NCBI RefSeq assembly: GCF_001676875.1
Contig: NZ_JYKA01000014.1
Location: forward strand, 39,819-103,818
Origin: Chromobacterium subtsugae
GTDB taxonomy: Bacteria; Pseudomonadota; Gammaproteobacteria; Burkholderiales; Chromobacteriaceae
Length of the DNA stretch: 64,000 bases
Direction of reading: 5' to 3'
Shown here: positions 7,822 through 15,082 of the stretch, in pieces
How positions within the stretch are numbered: position 1 is the stretch's first letter
How the letters are laid out: each line of letters opens with the position of its first letter
Made by a program: the position numbers and the translations under genes
The notes under the pieces: model-generated
Seen by the model: only the letters and a program-made list of their open reading frames with translations
The model's database searches: none
What the model was told of the DNA's origin: nothing

Positions 7822-8187
7822 AGTGGCTAACGCAATTGCATTGACATTTATTGTTGATCGTGATATTGTTTCGGAATTCTTGCAGTGGTATTTGCTAGGG
7901 TTGGTGTCCGGTTCGAATCCTGGACATGGTGTTTGGTGCATTTTTACTGTGCTCTTGATTTTGACTGTTTTCTTGAACTGTGTTGATGTTTTTTTGTGTT
8001 CAGAAACAAGTAATTCGTCAAAGAAAGAGGGGTTCGGTATGAAAAAATGCAAAGCTTATTTTATTTATTTCGTTATTGGCTGTGTTCGTAGTTTGAGCGC
8101 AGTAAGCGCCAGCATCGTGGCTTCGGTAGCCACCACAGGGCAAGGCTTGGCTGGTTTTATCCAGCAGCCCTTGCAAATATCATTGGT
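7822..8187. other. Low-GC interval without a confident gene
   Basis: An open frame of 134 codons from a GTG crosses this stretch and runs into the umuC 3' end. Its composition and product (Cys- and Phe-rich, no domain) look accidental; a shorter version from ATG 8039 is no better. The interval contains a T-arm-like piece at 7907-7923 with the tRNA loop TTCGAAT. It may be debris of an earlier insertion. Confidence 0.4.
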
Positions 8188-9459
8188 CTATTTCACTTCC
8201 AGCAATTCATCAAGCCGCGTCGTATAGCGCGGCGACCTCACATCCTGCCTCATCTGCCAGCGCTGAGTCATGTTCTCAGACGCCAGTCGCACCGTGCCGC
8301 GGCCGAATTGTCGAGTGATGGCGTCCATTGTTCGCATCAGCAGCTCTCGGCGCGGATCTGGCGGCGCCGCAAACAGATCCGACTGCACCACGCCTCGCGG
8401 GCTGATCTCCATCAGCACGATTCCAGCTTTGTGGTAGAGGTAGCCTTTCTTGTAGATGGCCCGCAGGCCCGCCAGCGCCGCGCGCGTGATTTCGAGGGTG
8501 TCGTCAGACGCCTGGACCAGCGGCACCACGATATAGGGCCGGTACTGCGCCACATCGCTGAATGGGCTGGTGCGAATACCCACGCCGACCAGGCGCGCCG
8601 CCGAGCCCTGGGCGCGCAGCTTCTCGGCCGCCCGCGCCGCGTGGTGCGAGATGGACGCGATCAGGGTGTTCAGGTCGCGCACCTTCTTGGAAAACGACCG
8701 GCTGGCAATGATCTGCTGCTTGCTGGGTGTCACGTCTTCCAGCGCCAAGCAGCTGACGCCGTTCAGCTCCTGCACCGTTCGTTCGACCACCACCGAGAAC
8801 GCGCGTTTGATGCGCCGCGGGTCGGCCTGTTTCAGGTGGAGCGCACTGTGAATCCCCATCGCCTGCAGCTGCTCGGTCAGCCGACGCCCGATCCCCCACA
8901 CATCGCCCACCTCAATCTGCGCCATCATCTGGTCGGCCTCGGCCGGCGTCACGAAGTCCCATTCGAACACGCCGGCCCATTTCGGTTGCTTCTTTGCGAT
9001 CCGGTTGGCCAACTTGGCCAAGGTCTTCGACGGTCCCATGCCGACGCATGTGGGGATGCCGACGCGGCGCAGCACCGCCTCGCGCATCCGGTGGCCATGG
9101 CTGTCCAGATCCGGCATGCCTGTCATGTCGAGGAAACACTCGTCGATGCTGTAAACCTCTTGCTCGGCAGCAAACTCCGACAGCACCCGCATCATGCGCC
9201 GGCTCATGTCGCCATACAGGGCGTAGTTGCTGGAAAACACCGCGACATCGTGCTGGCGGCACTGGTCGGCGATCTCAAAGAAGGGGCCGAACATCTTGAT
9301 GCCCAGTGCCTTGGCTTCGGCGCTGGCCGCCACCACGCAGCCGTCGTTGTTGCTCAGCACCACTATGGGCTTGCCGATCAGGTCGGGCCGGAACACGCGC
9401 TCGCAACTGGCGTACATGCTGTTGCCGTCCACCAGCGCGAAAAGGGTTGGCGCGCTCAT
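8188..9459 (-). CDS. umuC: DNA polymerase V catalytic subunit UmuC (Y-family)
   Basis: 423 residues, the usual UmuC length. The start ([16 protein letters not shown]) overlaps the umuD stop by 4 bases. Y-family motifs are clear: [11 protein letters not shown] with the first metal-binding Asp (residue 11), the SNNDGCVVA loop, and YSIDECFLD with the catalytic Asp-Glu near 101-102. A helix-hairpin-helix (VWGIGRRL) and little-finger domain follow. With cleaved UmuD it forms a translesion polymerase that copies past lesions during SOS. As a phage gene it would raise mutation in the lysogen. Confidence 0.93.
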   Translation of the reverse strand: MSAPTLFALVDGNSMYASCERVFRPDLIGKPIVVLSNNDGCVVAASAEAKALGIKMFGPFFEIADQCRQHDVAVFSSNYALYGDMSRRMMRVLSEFAAEQEVYSIDECFLDMTGMPDLDSHGHRMREAVLRRVGIPTCVGMGPSKTLAKLANRIAKKQPKWAGVFEWDFVTPAEADQMMAQIEVGDVWGIGRRLTEQLQAMGIHSALHLKQADPRRIKRAFSVVVERTVQELNGVSCLALEDVTPSKQQIIASRSFSKKVRDLNTLIASISHHAARAAEKLRAQGSAARLVGVGIRTSPFSDVAQYRPYIVVPLVQASDDTLEITRAALAGLRAIYKKGYLYHKAGIVLMEISPRGVVQSDLFAAPPDPRRELLMRTMDAITRQFGRGTVRLASENMTQRWQMRQDVRSPRYTTRLDELLEVK

Positions 9460-9884
9460 TGCCGGAACTTCTTCACTGCACCGGTCACTACGCCCCATAC
9501 CAGCAGCTCTTGGCCGGAATGCAGGGTGATCGGCGCATAGGCGGGGTTCTCCGGCATCAGCGCACAGGAGCCGCCGCGGCTGTGTAGTCGCTTCACGGTG
9601 AATTCGCCATCGATCACGGCCACCACAATGTCGCCATGCGCCGGCGCGAGCCCCTTGTTCACGACGAGCAGATCGCCGTTGTCGATGCCGGCGCCGATCA
9701 TGGAGTCACCGCGCACACGGACGATGAACGTCGCCGGAGGGTCGTCCACCAGGTACTCATGCAGGTTGATGTTGTCGTCGAGGTAGTCGTCGGCCGGCGA
9801 TGGGAAGCCGGCGCGGACGGGGGCTAAGACCAACGGCAGAGGCTGGCCTCCAGGTATCGGCATCAAGTAGGGGATGGTGGCCAT
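9456..9884 (-). CDS. umuD: UmuD-like S24 autopeptidase, polymerase V subunit
   Basis: 142 residues. The self-cleavage site is Ala25-Gly26 in PVRAGFPSP. The catalytic Ser61 lies in RGDSM and the catalytic Lys98 in TVKRL, so all three elements of UmuD/LexA autoproteolysis are present. RecA filaments would trigger cleavage to the active form. umuC follows with a 4-base overlap. An inverted repeat 12 bases upstream of the ATG (9896-9917) is the likely operator. Confidence 0.93.
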   Translation of the reverse strand: MATIPYLMPIPGGQPLPLVLAPVRAGFPSPADDYLDDNINLHEYLVDDPPATFIVRVRGDSMIGAGIDNGDLLVVNKGLAPAHGDIVVAVIDGEFTVKRLHSRGGSCALMPENPAYAPITLHSGQELLVWGVVTGAVKKFRQ

Positions 9885-9895
9885 GGTGGTGAAAT

Positions 9896-9917
9896 TTTGA
9901 ATTCGTACAAATTCAAA
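9896..9917 (-). promoter_or_regulatory. Palindromic operator candidate upstream of umuD
   Basis: TTTGAATT and AATTCAAA form a perfect 8-bp inverted repeat with a 6-base spacer, 12-33 bases before the umuD start. Position and symmetry fit a repressor site (LexA or a phage repressor). It does not match the common CTGT-N8-ACAG LexA box, so the regulator is uncertain. Confidence 0.5.
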
Positions 9918-9951
9918 TTACACCACAGGTGAGGAAATATCAAAACGGATT

Positions 9952-10482
9952 TCAGTATGCTTTCGGCAAGGGTGTCGCCTCCTGCCACAGTCGCGTCCAC
10001 TCAACTGCGTATTTGTCGGCTAGCGGCTTGACGTTGCGTAGCAGCAGCACGTTTTCGGCGTTCTTGCTGGCTGCGGCCGCGCTGTAGTTGAACGACCCCG
10101 TTTCCAGGTGCTGGCCATCGATCACCATGAACTTGTGGTGGAAGATGGAGTAATTGCCATTCAGGCGCACCGGCACCCCCTGATTCGCCAGGAACTGCGC
10201 AGCGCTGTAGCCCTTGCGGTTGCTCTTCTCGTCGGCGACGACTTGCACCTTCACGCCGCGCTTGTGTGCGCTCAGCAGCGACTCGGCGATCGGCTTGCTG
10301 GTAAATGAGTAGGCGGCGACCAGAATCGACGACTTTGCGCCGTCGATACCCTGCAGGACGAGCGCGAGGCTGCCGCCTTTGGGCGAGAACCCGACTTCGA
10401 AGTCGGCGCCGGCTGGTAGGGGTGCAGCAAAAGAGAACGGCGCTACAAGAGCGCCGGCGAAGAGTAGGGCGGAGAGTTTCAT
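9952..10482 (-). CDS. Secreted Nuc-type endonuclease of the phospholipase D superfamily
   Basis: 176 residues with a cleavable signal peptide (residues 1-19, ending SFAA). One HxKxxxxD motif is present (His115, Lys117, Asp122), followed by GSFNYS. Single-motif proteins of this size, such as plasmid-borne Nuc, act as dimers that cut DNA without metal ions in the periplasm. In a prophage it could degrade incoming DNA or scavenge nucleotides; that is inference. It overlaps the upstream WGR gene by 1 base, so the two are co-expressed. Confidence 0.85.
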   Translation of the reverse strand: MKLSALLFAGALVAPFSFAAPLPAGADFEVGFSPKGGSLALVLQGIDGAKSSILVAAYSFTSKPIAESLLSAHKRGVKVQVVADEKSNRKGYSAAQFLANQGVPVRLNGNYSIFHHKFMVIDGQHLETGSFNYSAAAASKNAENVLLLRNVKPLADKYAVEWTRLWQEATPLPKAY

Positions 10483-10685
10483 CAGTTGGGCCTGTGTAGT
10501 TGGTAGCCATGCTGTCGCCGGCGGCGGTCAATGTCCTTGAGCCGCGCCGTGCTGAATGGTTCCGTCGCCATGCCGCCGCGCCGGCTCCCGCGTCCGCCCC
10601 AGGCGCGCACGATCACCGGCCTGTCGAACAGGTCCAGCTGGATGGCGATAGCGTAGTAGCGGTCGGCGGAGAGGTAGAGGCGCAT
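10482..10685 (-). CDS. Small WGR-domain protein
   Basis: 67 residues from the ATG at 10685, chosen for the AAGGAGC site 8 bases upstream. The protein begins with beta strands (MRLYLSADRYYAIAIQLDLF), continues with RAWGGRGSRRGG, the core of the WGR domain, and ends in a basic helix. WGR domains occur in PARP-like and other nucleic-acid proteins and probably bind DNA. It is cotranscribed with the Nuc-type nuclease. A role as nuclease partner or regulator is only a guess. Confidence 0.65.
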   Translation of the reverse strand: MRLYLSADRYYAIAIQLDLFDRPVIVRAWGGRGSRRGGMATEPFSTARLKDIDRRRRQHGYQLHRPN

Positions 10686-10770
10686 GGCTGATTGCTCCTT
10701 GATTTGCAATCAGCATGGCAATGATGCGTGAATTACGCAAATTTACAGAGAATGATGCGCGAATTGTGTG

Positions 10771-11313
10771 TCAATTGGGCGACGGCGCAGCGGCGAGCAT
10801 GCGCCCCCACACCTCGCGCTTCGCCCATTCCTCATGGATGTTTATTTCTCCAGCGCCAGACCAGTAGGACTTGCGGATCATTTCCTCGGTCGGTTTGATC
10901 GGGACAAGCCTCCATCCATCCGGCACAGCCTGAACCTGTAAGGATTCCTTACCAATTGCCTTTTCATTAGGCAGATTGGCATCGGCCTCAAGCCAGTAGG
11001 TCTTCGCCCAAAGCTCACTGCCGATGGGATATTCCTCGCCAGCGATGCCGCGCATGATTAAATCGTCAGGGCGGAGCGGAGTGATTCCTTCTCGCGTGCC
11101 GACATGCTTTTCACCCTCCCGCTGCTTGCGCACATGAACAACCACTGGGCGCTTCACGCAGGCGCGCCACTCCAGGCCCAAACGGGAAGCGGCTGCGCTT
11201 TCCGCAGCGGCAGCGGCCGCCAGCGTGGCCTGGCACAGCCGACGCATGGCCACCCAGTCGCTGTCGGTTAACGACCAGCCCATGCTGTCTATGATTGCGT
11301 CGATGTCGATCAT
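10771..11313 (-). CDS. Phage hypothetical protein downstream of the partition genes
   Basis: 180 residues from the ATG at 11313, preceded by GGAG; longer in-frame starts run through the repeat array and the partition genes and are rejected. The N-terminus (MIDIDAIIDSMGWSLTDSD) is acidic, the middle has an Ala-rich helix, and the C-terminus (DGWRLVPIKPTEEMI...) resembles the short DGWxLVPxxPT module common in phage early-region proteins. It lies just downstream of the 8-bp repeat array, so partition proteins bound there could control it. Function unknown. Confidence 0.65.
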   Translation of the reverse strand: MIDIDAIIDSMGWSLTDSDWVAMRRLCQATLAAAAAAESAAASRLGLEWRACVKRPVVVHVRKQREGEKHVGTREGITPLRPDDLIMRGIAGEEYPIGSELWAKTYWLEADANLPNEKAIGKESLQVQAVPDGWRLVPIKPTEEMIRKSYWSGAGEINIHEEWAKREVWGRMLAAAPSPN

Positions 11314-11330
11314 TGGTTTCTCCGTTTCGG

Positions 11331-11394
11331 TGAGCAATTGCTCATCTGAGAAAATGGGTAAATGAGCAGATGAGCAAAGGGGCATGTGAGCATT
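11331..11394. repeat. Array of eight 8-bp units (consensus TGAGCANN), candidate centromere/operator
   Basis: The units begin every 8 bases: TGAGCAAT, TGCTCATC (inverted), TGAGAAAA, TGGGTAAA, TGAGCAGA, TGAGCAAA, GGGGCATG, TGAGCATT. Four are exact TGAGCA, one is its inverse and three are degenerate. The array starts at the stop codon of the ribbon-helix-helix gene and ends before the ribosome site of the next gene. Contiguous short units are the usual binding sites of ribbon-helix-helix partition proteins (omega repressor binds 7-bp units), so this is probably the centromere. Confidence 0.7.
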
Positions 11395-11639
11395 TACCCC
11401 TCGTTGTAACGGCGCAGCGGCGGCAGGCCGCGCTCGGCAAGCACGCGGTTGAAGCCTTCCACGCCCAGGTCCTGCAGGCTCGACGGCCGTTCCGCCTTGG
11501 CGAGGTCGGAAAGCCGGCGGTGGTCGTCGGGGTGGACCTTTACCTTGATGGACACAAAGTCCGGCAGAGGCTTCTCTTCCTTGGTCGGTGCTTCCGCCTC
11601 GCCGCCGTCCAGGAATGCTTTCAGGCTGGTCTTGCTCAT
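11394..11639 (-). CDS. Ribbon-helix-helix partition protein (centromere-binding, ParG/omega-like)
   Basis: 81 residues from the ATG at 11639, overlapping the parA stop by 4 bases. The N-terminal 28 residues are flexible and charged, as in ParG, where this tail stimulates the ParA ATPase. A ribbon strand (PDFVSIKVKVHPDD) and two helices follow, the layout of the ribbon-helix-helix fold. Its gene follows parA, the standard order of type Ib partition cassettes. The 8-bp array directly downstream is the probable binding site. No sequence identity with named proteins was tested. Confidence 0.75.
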   Translation of the reverse strand: MSKTSLKAFLDGGEAEAPTKEEKPLPDFVSIKVKVHPDDHRRLSDLAKAERPSSLQDLGVEGFNRVLAERGLPPLRRYNEG

Positions 11640-12253
11640 TGCAGCTTCTCCTTGACCCATTGCCACAGGGCCCGGATCTCGGCCGCCGCCTTGCCGCGCG
11701 GGTCAAACTCCGTCACCGACTGGCCGGTGGCGATGGCGCGTGAAAATGCGATGCGCTCGCCGATCTCCACCGGCGCCACCTCGCCGAAGTCGGCCAGCGC
11801 CTGGCGCGCGTCGGCGACCTCCGGCACCCGAGAAGGGCAGGCGGACAGCACGAACAGCGGCTCCTTGCCCGCGGCGGTGACGATCTTCACTGCGTTGCCG
11901 ACCGCGGCCAGGTCGAATGCTGTCGGCCGAACGGGGATCAGGATGAGGTCGGCGACCCGCGCAATGGCAGCTGAATCGGGAGAGGAGTGTGGCGGCCCGT
12001 CGATGATGGCCAGGCCGAATCCCTTGGCGCTGCCGGCCTTGAGCGCGGCTTGCAGCTGCGAGGGCGGCGTTTGGAGAACGACCGGGGATTCGGCAGAGCG
12101 GCTGCCGGCCCAGCGCGAGCTGGATGCCTGAGCGTCGTCTCGGTCGAAGATGATTACGGAGGTGGAGTCCTCTTCGGCGGCGACGCCAAGGTGGACAGCA
12201 AGGGTGGACTTACCCGAGCCGCCTTTTTGCGAGAATGTGGCGATGGTTTTCAT
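11636..12253 (-). CDS. parA: ParA-type partition ATPase
   Basis: 205 residues from the ATG at 12253 (AGAGGAAAC upstream); the frame continues upstream through a hairpin and the tmRNA fragment, which is not coding. The deviant Walker A motif KGGSGKST is near residue 10, the IIDGPPH motif gives Walker B, and there is no N-terminal DNA-binding domain, so this is the small type Ib ParA. It would move the DNA element to both daughter cells. Finding it at the end of a prophage suggests a plasmid-like state in part of the life cycle. Confidence 0.88.
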   Translation of the reverse strand: MKTIATFSQKGGSGKSTLAVHLGVAAEEDSTSVIIFDRDDAQASSSRWAGSRSAESPVVLQTPPSQLQAALKAGSAKGFGLAIIDGPPHSSPDSAAIARVADLILIPVRPTAFDLAAVGNAVKIVTAAGKEPLFVLSACPSRVPEVADARQALADFGEVAPVEIGERIAFSRAIATGQSVTEFDPRGKAAAEIRALWQWVKEKLQ

Positions 12254-12269
12254 GTTTCCTCTGGGCATG

Positions 12270-12293
12270 AAAAAACCCGCCGGCGGCGGGTTT
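12270..12293 (-). terminator. Terminator-like hairpin in the parA leader
   Basis: On the minus strand a 9-bp stem (AAACCCGCC with GGCGGGTTT, loop of 3) is followed by a T-run and then, within about 15 bases, the parA ribosome site and ATG. It could insulate parA from transcription entering from the chromosome or act as an attenuator. Confidence 0.65.
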
Positions 12294-12380
12294 GTGGTGG
12301 CGGGAAGCTGGGCGGTACAAATCGCCCAAATTTCGCCCAAATTTTGAAAAGTTGCCCTGTAAGCCAATACTGGCTTGTTT

Positions 12381-12413
12381 GGGGTGCGGGTTCGATTCCC
12401 GCCGCCTCCACCA
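12381..12413 (+). ncRNA. ssrA: 3' fragment of a tmRNA-type gene (attachment site)
   Basis: GCGGG-TTCGATT-CCCGC forms a perfect T-arm with a 5-bp stem, followed by CGCCTCC and ACCA, the 3' half of a tmRNA acceptor stem. No matching 5' part (GGGGGCG-like) or anticodon arm lies in the 130 bases to the left, so it is not a complete tRNA. A good terminator follows. Phages and islands often integrate at the 3' end of ssrA and leave one such fragment; the complete gene should be at the other prophage end. A tRNA origin is not fully excluded. Confidence 0.7.
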
Positions 12414-12418
12414 CATTC

Positions 12419-12447
12419 AAAACCCAACCGTTCGCGGTTGGGTTTTT
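12419..12447 (+). terminator. Rho-independent terminator behind the tmRNA 3' end
   Basis: AAAACCCAACCG and CGGTTGGGTTTT form a 12-bp stem with a TTCG loop and a T-run. It is probably the native terminator of the RNA gene, left on this side by prophage insertion. Confidence 0.85.
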
Positions 12448-12595
12448 CTATTGTCCGCGTCTATTGCCGCTGTGCCGCGGCAGGGAAAATTCCTATACAC
12501 ACAAAATGCGAATTGGAATGGATATATTGTGTGTATTCAATTGTTTGGCGATCGACTCGCTGCAGGGCTTTGAAAGCGCTTCGCGCGGGGCAGAA

Positions 12596-12620
12596 GAAAA
12601 CCGGGCGCACGCGCCCGGTT
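12596..12620 (-). terminator. Terminator of the protease-chaperone operon
   Basis: AACCGGGCGC and GCGCCCGGTT pair with a 2-base gap and, on the minus strand, are followed by TTTTCTTC. It lies 13 bases past the chaperone stop. Confidence 0.75.
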
Positions 12621-12632
12621 GGTCGGCATGAC

Positions 12633-13100
12633 TTATTGCGGCAGGTTGTCGTTGCTGGCCAGCTCCAGCTGCGCCTTTTTCACCCGCTTGTCGGCGGCCA
12701 GCCTTTGCTGCAGGCCCAAGAGTTCGGTCTGGGCCGGCGCTTCGTATACCACCACGCTTTGGGTGCGGAAGCGCACGCTCAGGCCGTGGTCGCGGGCGAC
12801 GGCGGCTTCATCCTGGGCAGAGGCCAGTTGCACCAGCACCGTGCCGCTGACGGTGGCGGGCAGCGCCTGCTTGGGCGACTGGACCACGTCGCCGCGGTTC
12901 AAGGCCGGAGCGCCGCTGGCGCGAAAACTGGCGCCGCTGGCCGATTTGGCCGCTGCCTTGGCTTGGCTTGCTTGCTTGTAATAGGTTTTGCCGTTGATGG
13001 TGACGGCCTGTCCCGCCGGCTTGGGCAGGAAGGGCAGGTCGGCCGCCAGCGCGCCGCCGGCCAGCGCCAGCAGCGAGAGGGTCAGGATGGTTTTTTTCAT
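12633..13100 (-). CDS. Putative external chaperone of the kexin-like protease (ASP ORF2-like)
   Basis: 155 residues from the ATG at 13100, with a signal peptide (MKKTILTLSLLALAGGALAA). The mature protein has a basic Ala/Ser-rich linker and ends in a compact domain (VSGTVLVQLASAQDEAAVARDHGLSV...). It overlaps the protease stop by 4 bases. In Aeromonas the serine protease ASP is followed by ORF2, a secreted protein of similar size that is needed for its folding and leaves after maturation. The same order, size and export signal support the same role here; direct similarity was not tested. Confidence 0.7.
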   Translation of the reverse strand: MKKTILTLSLLALAGGALAADLPFLPKPAGQAVTINGKTYYKQASQAKAAAKSASGASFRASGAPALNRGDVVQSPKQALPATVSGTVLVQLASAQDEAAVARDHGLSVRFRTQSVVVYEAPAQTELLGLQQRLAADKRVKKAQLELASNDNLPQ

Positions 13101-14890
13101 GTTGCGCTCCTGTGGCCGAAGAAGCGGATCGACCACGATTTCAGTTTGCCCGCCGCATTGGGCAGGGTGTAAGTGGTGTTCTTGGCGCCGACGCGGTGGA
13201 TGAACTGGTAGTCGCCGCCGTTGGTGTCTATCACGCGGATGCGCCATTGGCCCTTGGCCGATTCGCCGTAGAAATGGTTGGACAGCAGGCGCTGCTGATT
13301 GAGACCGTAGTCTTCCGCCACCAGCGCGGTGCGCGGCGATAGCAGCACCGAGCGGGTGCCGGCCGGCGAAATCAGCTCCACCGCCAGGTCGCTGGCGCGG
13401 CTGTGCTCGGCATCCACCAGGATTTGCACCGCCTCCACCGTGAGATTGTCCGGCTGGGTGTAGACGCTTTCCACGCCTTTTTCGTCGGCGTCGGGAATGG
13501 ATGCCTGCGCGCTGATGGTCTGCCAGCGGGTTTTTTCCAGCGGCGGCAGCGGGCGGTTATAGAACAGCGCTTTTTCCACCGCTTTGTCGACGTTGATCAG
13601 GCCGAAGCCGTAAAACTGGTGGAAGGGCAGGCCAGCGGCGTTTTTCTGCCAACCGGGAATCGCCTGGTAGCGGTGGCTGCCGCCGCCGGCGTCCTGGAAG
13701 GCCAGCGCGACGCCGGGGTTGGCCGCATCCACCTGGCGGGCGGTGGTGATCAGGATGTGGCGCACGTCGCGGGCGTTGAGGGCCGGATTGGCCGACATCA
13801 CCAGCGCGAAGGCGCCGGAGGTGGCCGGGGCCGCCGACGAGGTGCCGTTCATCACGCCGTTGTAGTCGCAGTTGGGGTCCAGCGCGTTGCCGCCGTGCAG
13901 CGCGTTGTCGCTGCTGCCGGCGATATTCCAGCCGCGCTGGCAACCGGTCAGGTCGGTGGTGATCATGGCTGGCGAGTCGGTGCCGTATTCGCCGCCGGGC
14001 GCGGTCAGCAGCACGTTGGCGCCCACCGACGAGTACGAGGAGCGCACGCCGTCGGCGTTCAGCGCCGATACCACCACGTTCCAGTAGTTGCTGTTGTCGG
14101 TGGTGAGGTTGGCGTCCTGCACCGGCAGGCCTTCATTGCCCTTGTAGCCTATCAGGTAGCCGTTGCCGGCCCGGAAGTAGCTGTAGGCGTTGCCGGCCGA
14201 TTTGACGAAGGTCGCGCCGCGGCCCCAGTGGCTGTTGCGGCTGACGTCTTCGTAGGTTTCCTCCTCGGTTTTCAGTTCGATGTCCTGGTCGGGATTGCCC
14301 GGGGTGGAGCGGACGGCGGAGGAGCCGTAGCTCTGGTTGAACACGCGTGAATCGGTGAAGGCCTCCAGTGGCCGTCCGCCCGGTTGTTTGCCGTGCGACA
14401 GCAGCCAGCCGTCCAGCGTTTGCGCCAGCAACCAGTTGAAGCCTTTCAGGCTGGCGGACGGCGCCACGCCGCGTCCGCCTATGCCGTTGAATCCCACCGC
14501 CGCCGCTATGCCGGCCACCGAGGTGCCATGGGCGTTGTCGGGCGAGTCGGGAGTGGGGTCGTTGCTGCCGTTCACCAGGTTTTTGGAGCCCGGCACGATG
14601 TTGGCGGCCAGGTCCGGGTGGCGGATTTCCAGGCCGTCGTCGATGACGGCGATGGTGGTGCCGACTCCGCGGATGCCGCGCAAGTGAGTGAAGGCCAGAT
14701 TGAGATCGACGCCCTTGACGCCGCCGCGTTTGGAAAACGCGTTTTGGCCGGTATTCTGCAAGTGCCATTGTTGCGCGGCTAGCGGGTCGCCCGGCTGCAA
14801 CGGAGTGTTGCGCGGTTGTTCGGCGGCGGCATGGCTGGACAGCGATGCGAGCGCCAGCAGAACCGCGCTGCTTGAGATGCGATGGTGCAT
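13097..14890 (-). CDS. Secreted S8 subtilisin/kexin-like serine protease with P domain
   Basis: 597 residues from the ATG at 14890, where a signal peptide begins (MHHRISSSAVLLALASLSSHAAA). The catalytic triad is visible: Asp84 in AVIDDGLEIRHPDL, His121 in AHGTSVAGI and Ser351 in NGTSSAAP. The last 150 residues form a proprotein-convertase P domain, which kexins and Aeromonas ASP need for folding. The length is close to ASP. It would be exported and cleave host proteins, making it a plausible virulence factor. The chaperone-like gene follows in the same operon. Confidence 0.9.
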   Translation of the reverse strand: MHHRISSSAVLLALASLSSHAAAEQPRNTPLQPGDPLAAQQWHLQNTGQNAFSKRGGVKGVDLNLAFTHLRGIRGVGTTIAVIDDGLEIRHPDLAANIVPGSKNLVNGSNDPTPDSPDNAHGTSVAGIAAAVGFNGIGGRGVAPSASLKGFNWLLAQTLDGWLLSHGKQPGGRPLEAFTDSRVFNQSYGSSAVRSTPGNPDQDIELKTEEETYEDVSRNSHWGRGATFVKSAGNAYSYFRAGNGYLIGYKGNEGLPVQDANLTTDNSNYWNVVVSALNADGVRSSYSSVGANVLLTAPGGEYGTDSPAMITTDLTGCQRGWNIAGSSDNALHGGNALDPNCDYNGVMNGTSSAAPATSGAFALVMSANPALNARDVRHILITTARQVDAANPGVALAFQDAGGGSHRYQAIPGWQKNAAGLPFHQFYGFGLINVDKAVEKALFYNRPLPPLEKTRWQTISAQASIPDADEKGVESVYTQPDNLTVEAVQILVDAEHSRASDLAVELISPAGTRSVLLSPRTALVAEDYGLNQQRLLSNHFYGESAKGQWRIRVIDTNGGDYQFIHRVGAKNTTYTLPNAAGKLKSWSIRFFGHRSAT

Positions 14891-15082
14891 GGTTTTATCC
14901 TCTGATTTCCTTTGTTTTGTTCGGCGTAGCCGAATCAAGATATTATTTGCAAATTTTTATTGCGCAAATACCCTTTTGTCATAATGTTTGCGCGATGGAG
15001 AATTTGCAGGATGGCAGAGGACGCTCGGAGGAGGAGGGCGGGCGGGGAAGGGCGCCGGCTCCATCGCGGAGCCGGCCGGGGG

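Larger units (their letters stand above)
1..12413. mobile_element. Right-hand part of a siphovirus-like prophage integrated at a tmRNA-type 3' end
   Basis: Tail-tip, tail-fibre and lysis genes run rightward up to about 6,670. Accessory and partition genes then run mostly leftward up to 12,253. The right limit is set at the CCA of a tmRNA-like 3' end at 12,413, after which ordinary chromosomal genes begin. The left end, integrase, head genes and second attachment site are outside the window. The J-type tail-tip protein indicates a long non-contractile tail (family knowledge). The exact right border is inferred, because only one attachment copy is visible. Confidence 0.85.

Noticed and set aside
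7823..8227. 134-codon frame from GTG in the low-GC interval
   Set aside because: No ribosome site of note, no domain, unusual composition, and it runs into the umuC 3' end from the other strand.
12292..12573. Frame crossing the tmRNA fragment
   Set aside because: It translates an RNA gene end and its terminator; the product has the RRLHH-like peptide typical of read-through of such RNA genes.
14985..15000. Word TGTTTGCGCGATG shared with the region near 46,919
   Set aside because: Only about 13 bases in two unrelated gaps, without flanking similarity; taken as chance.
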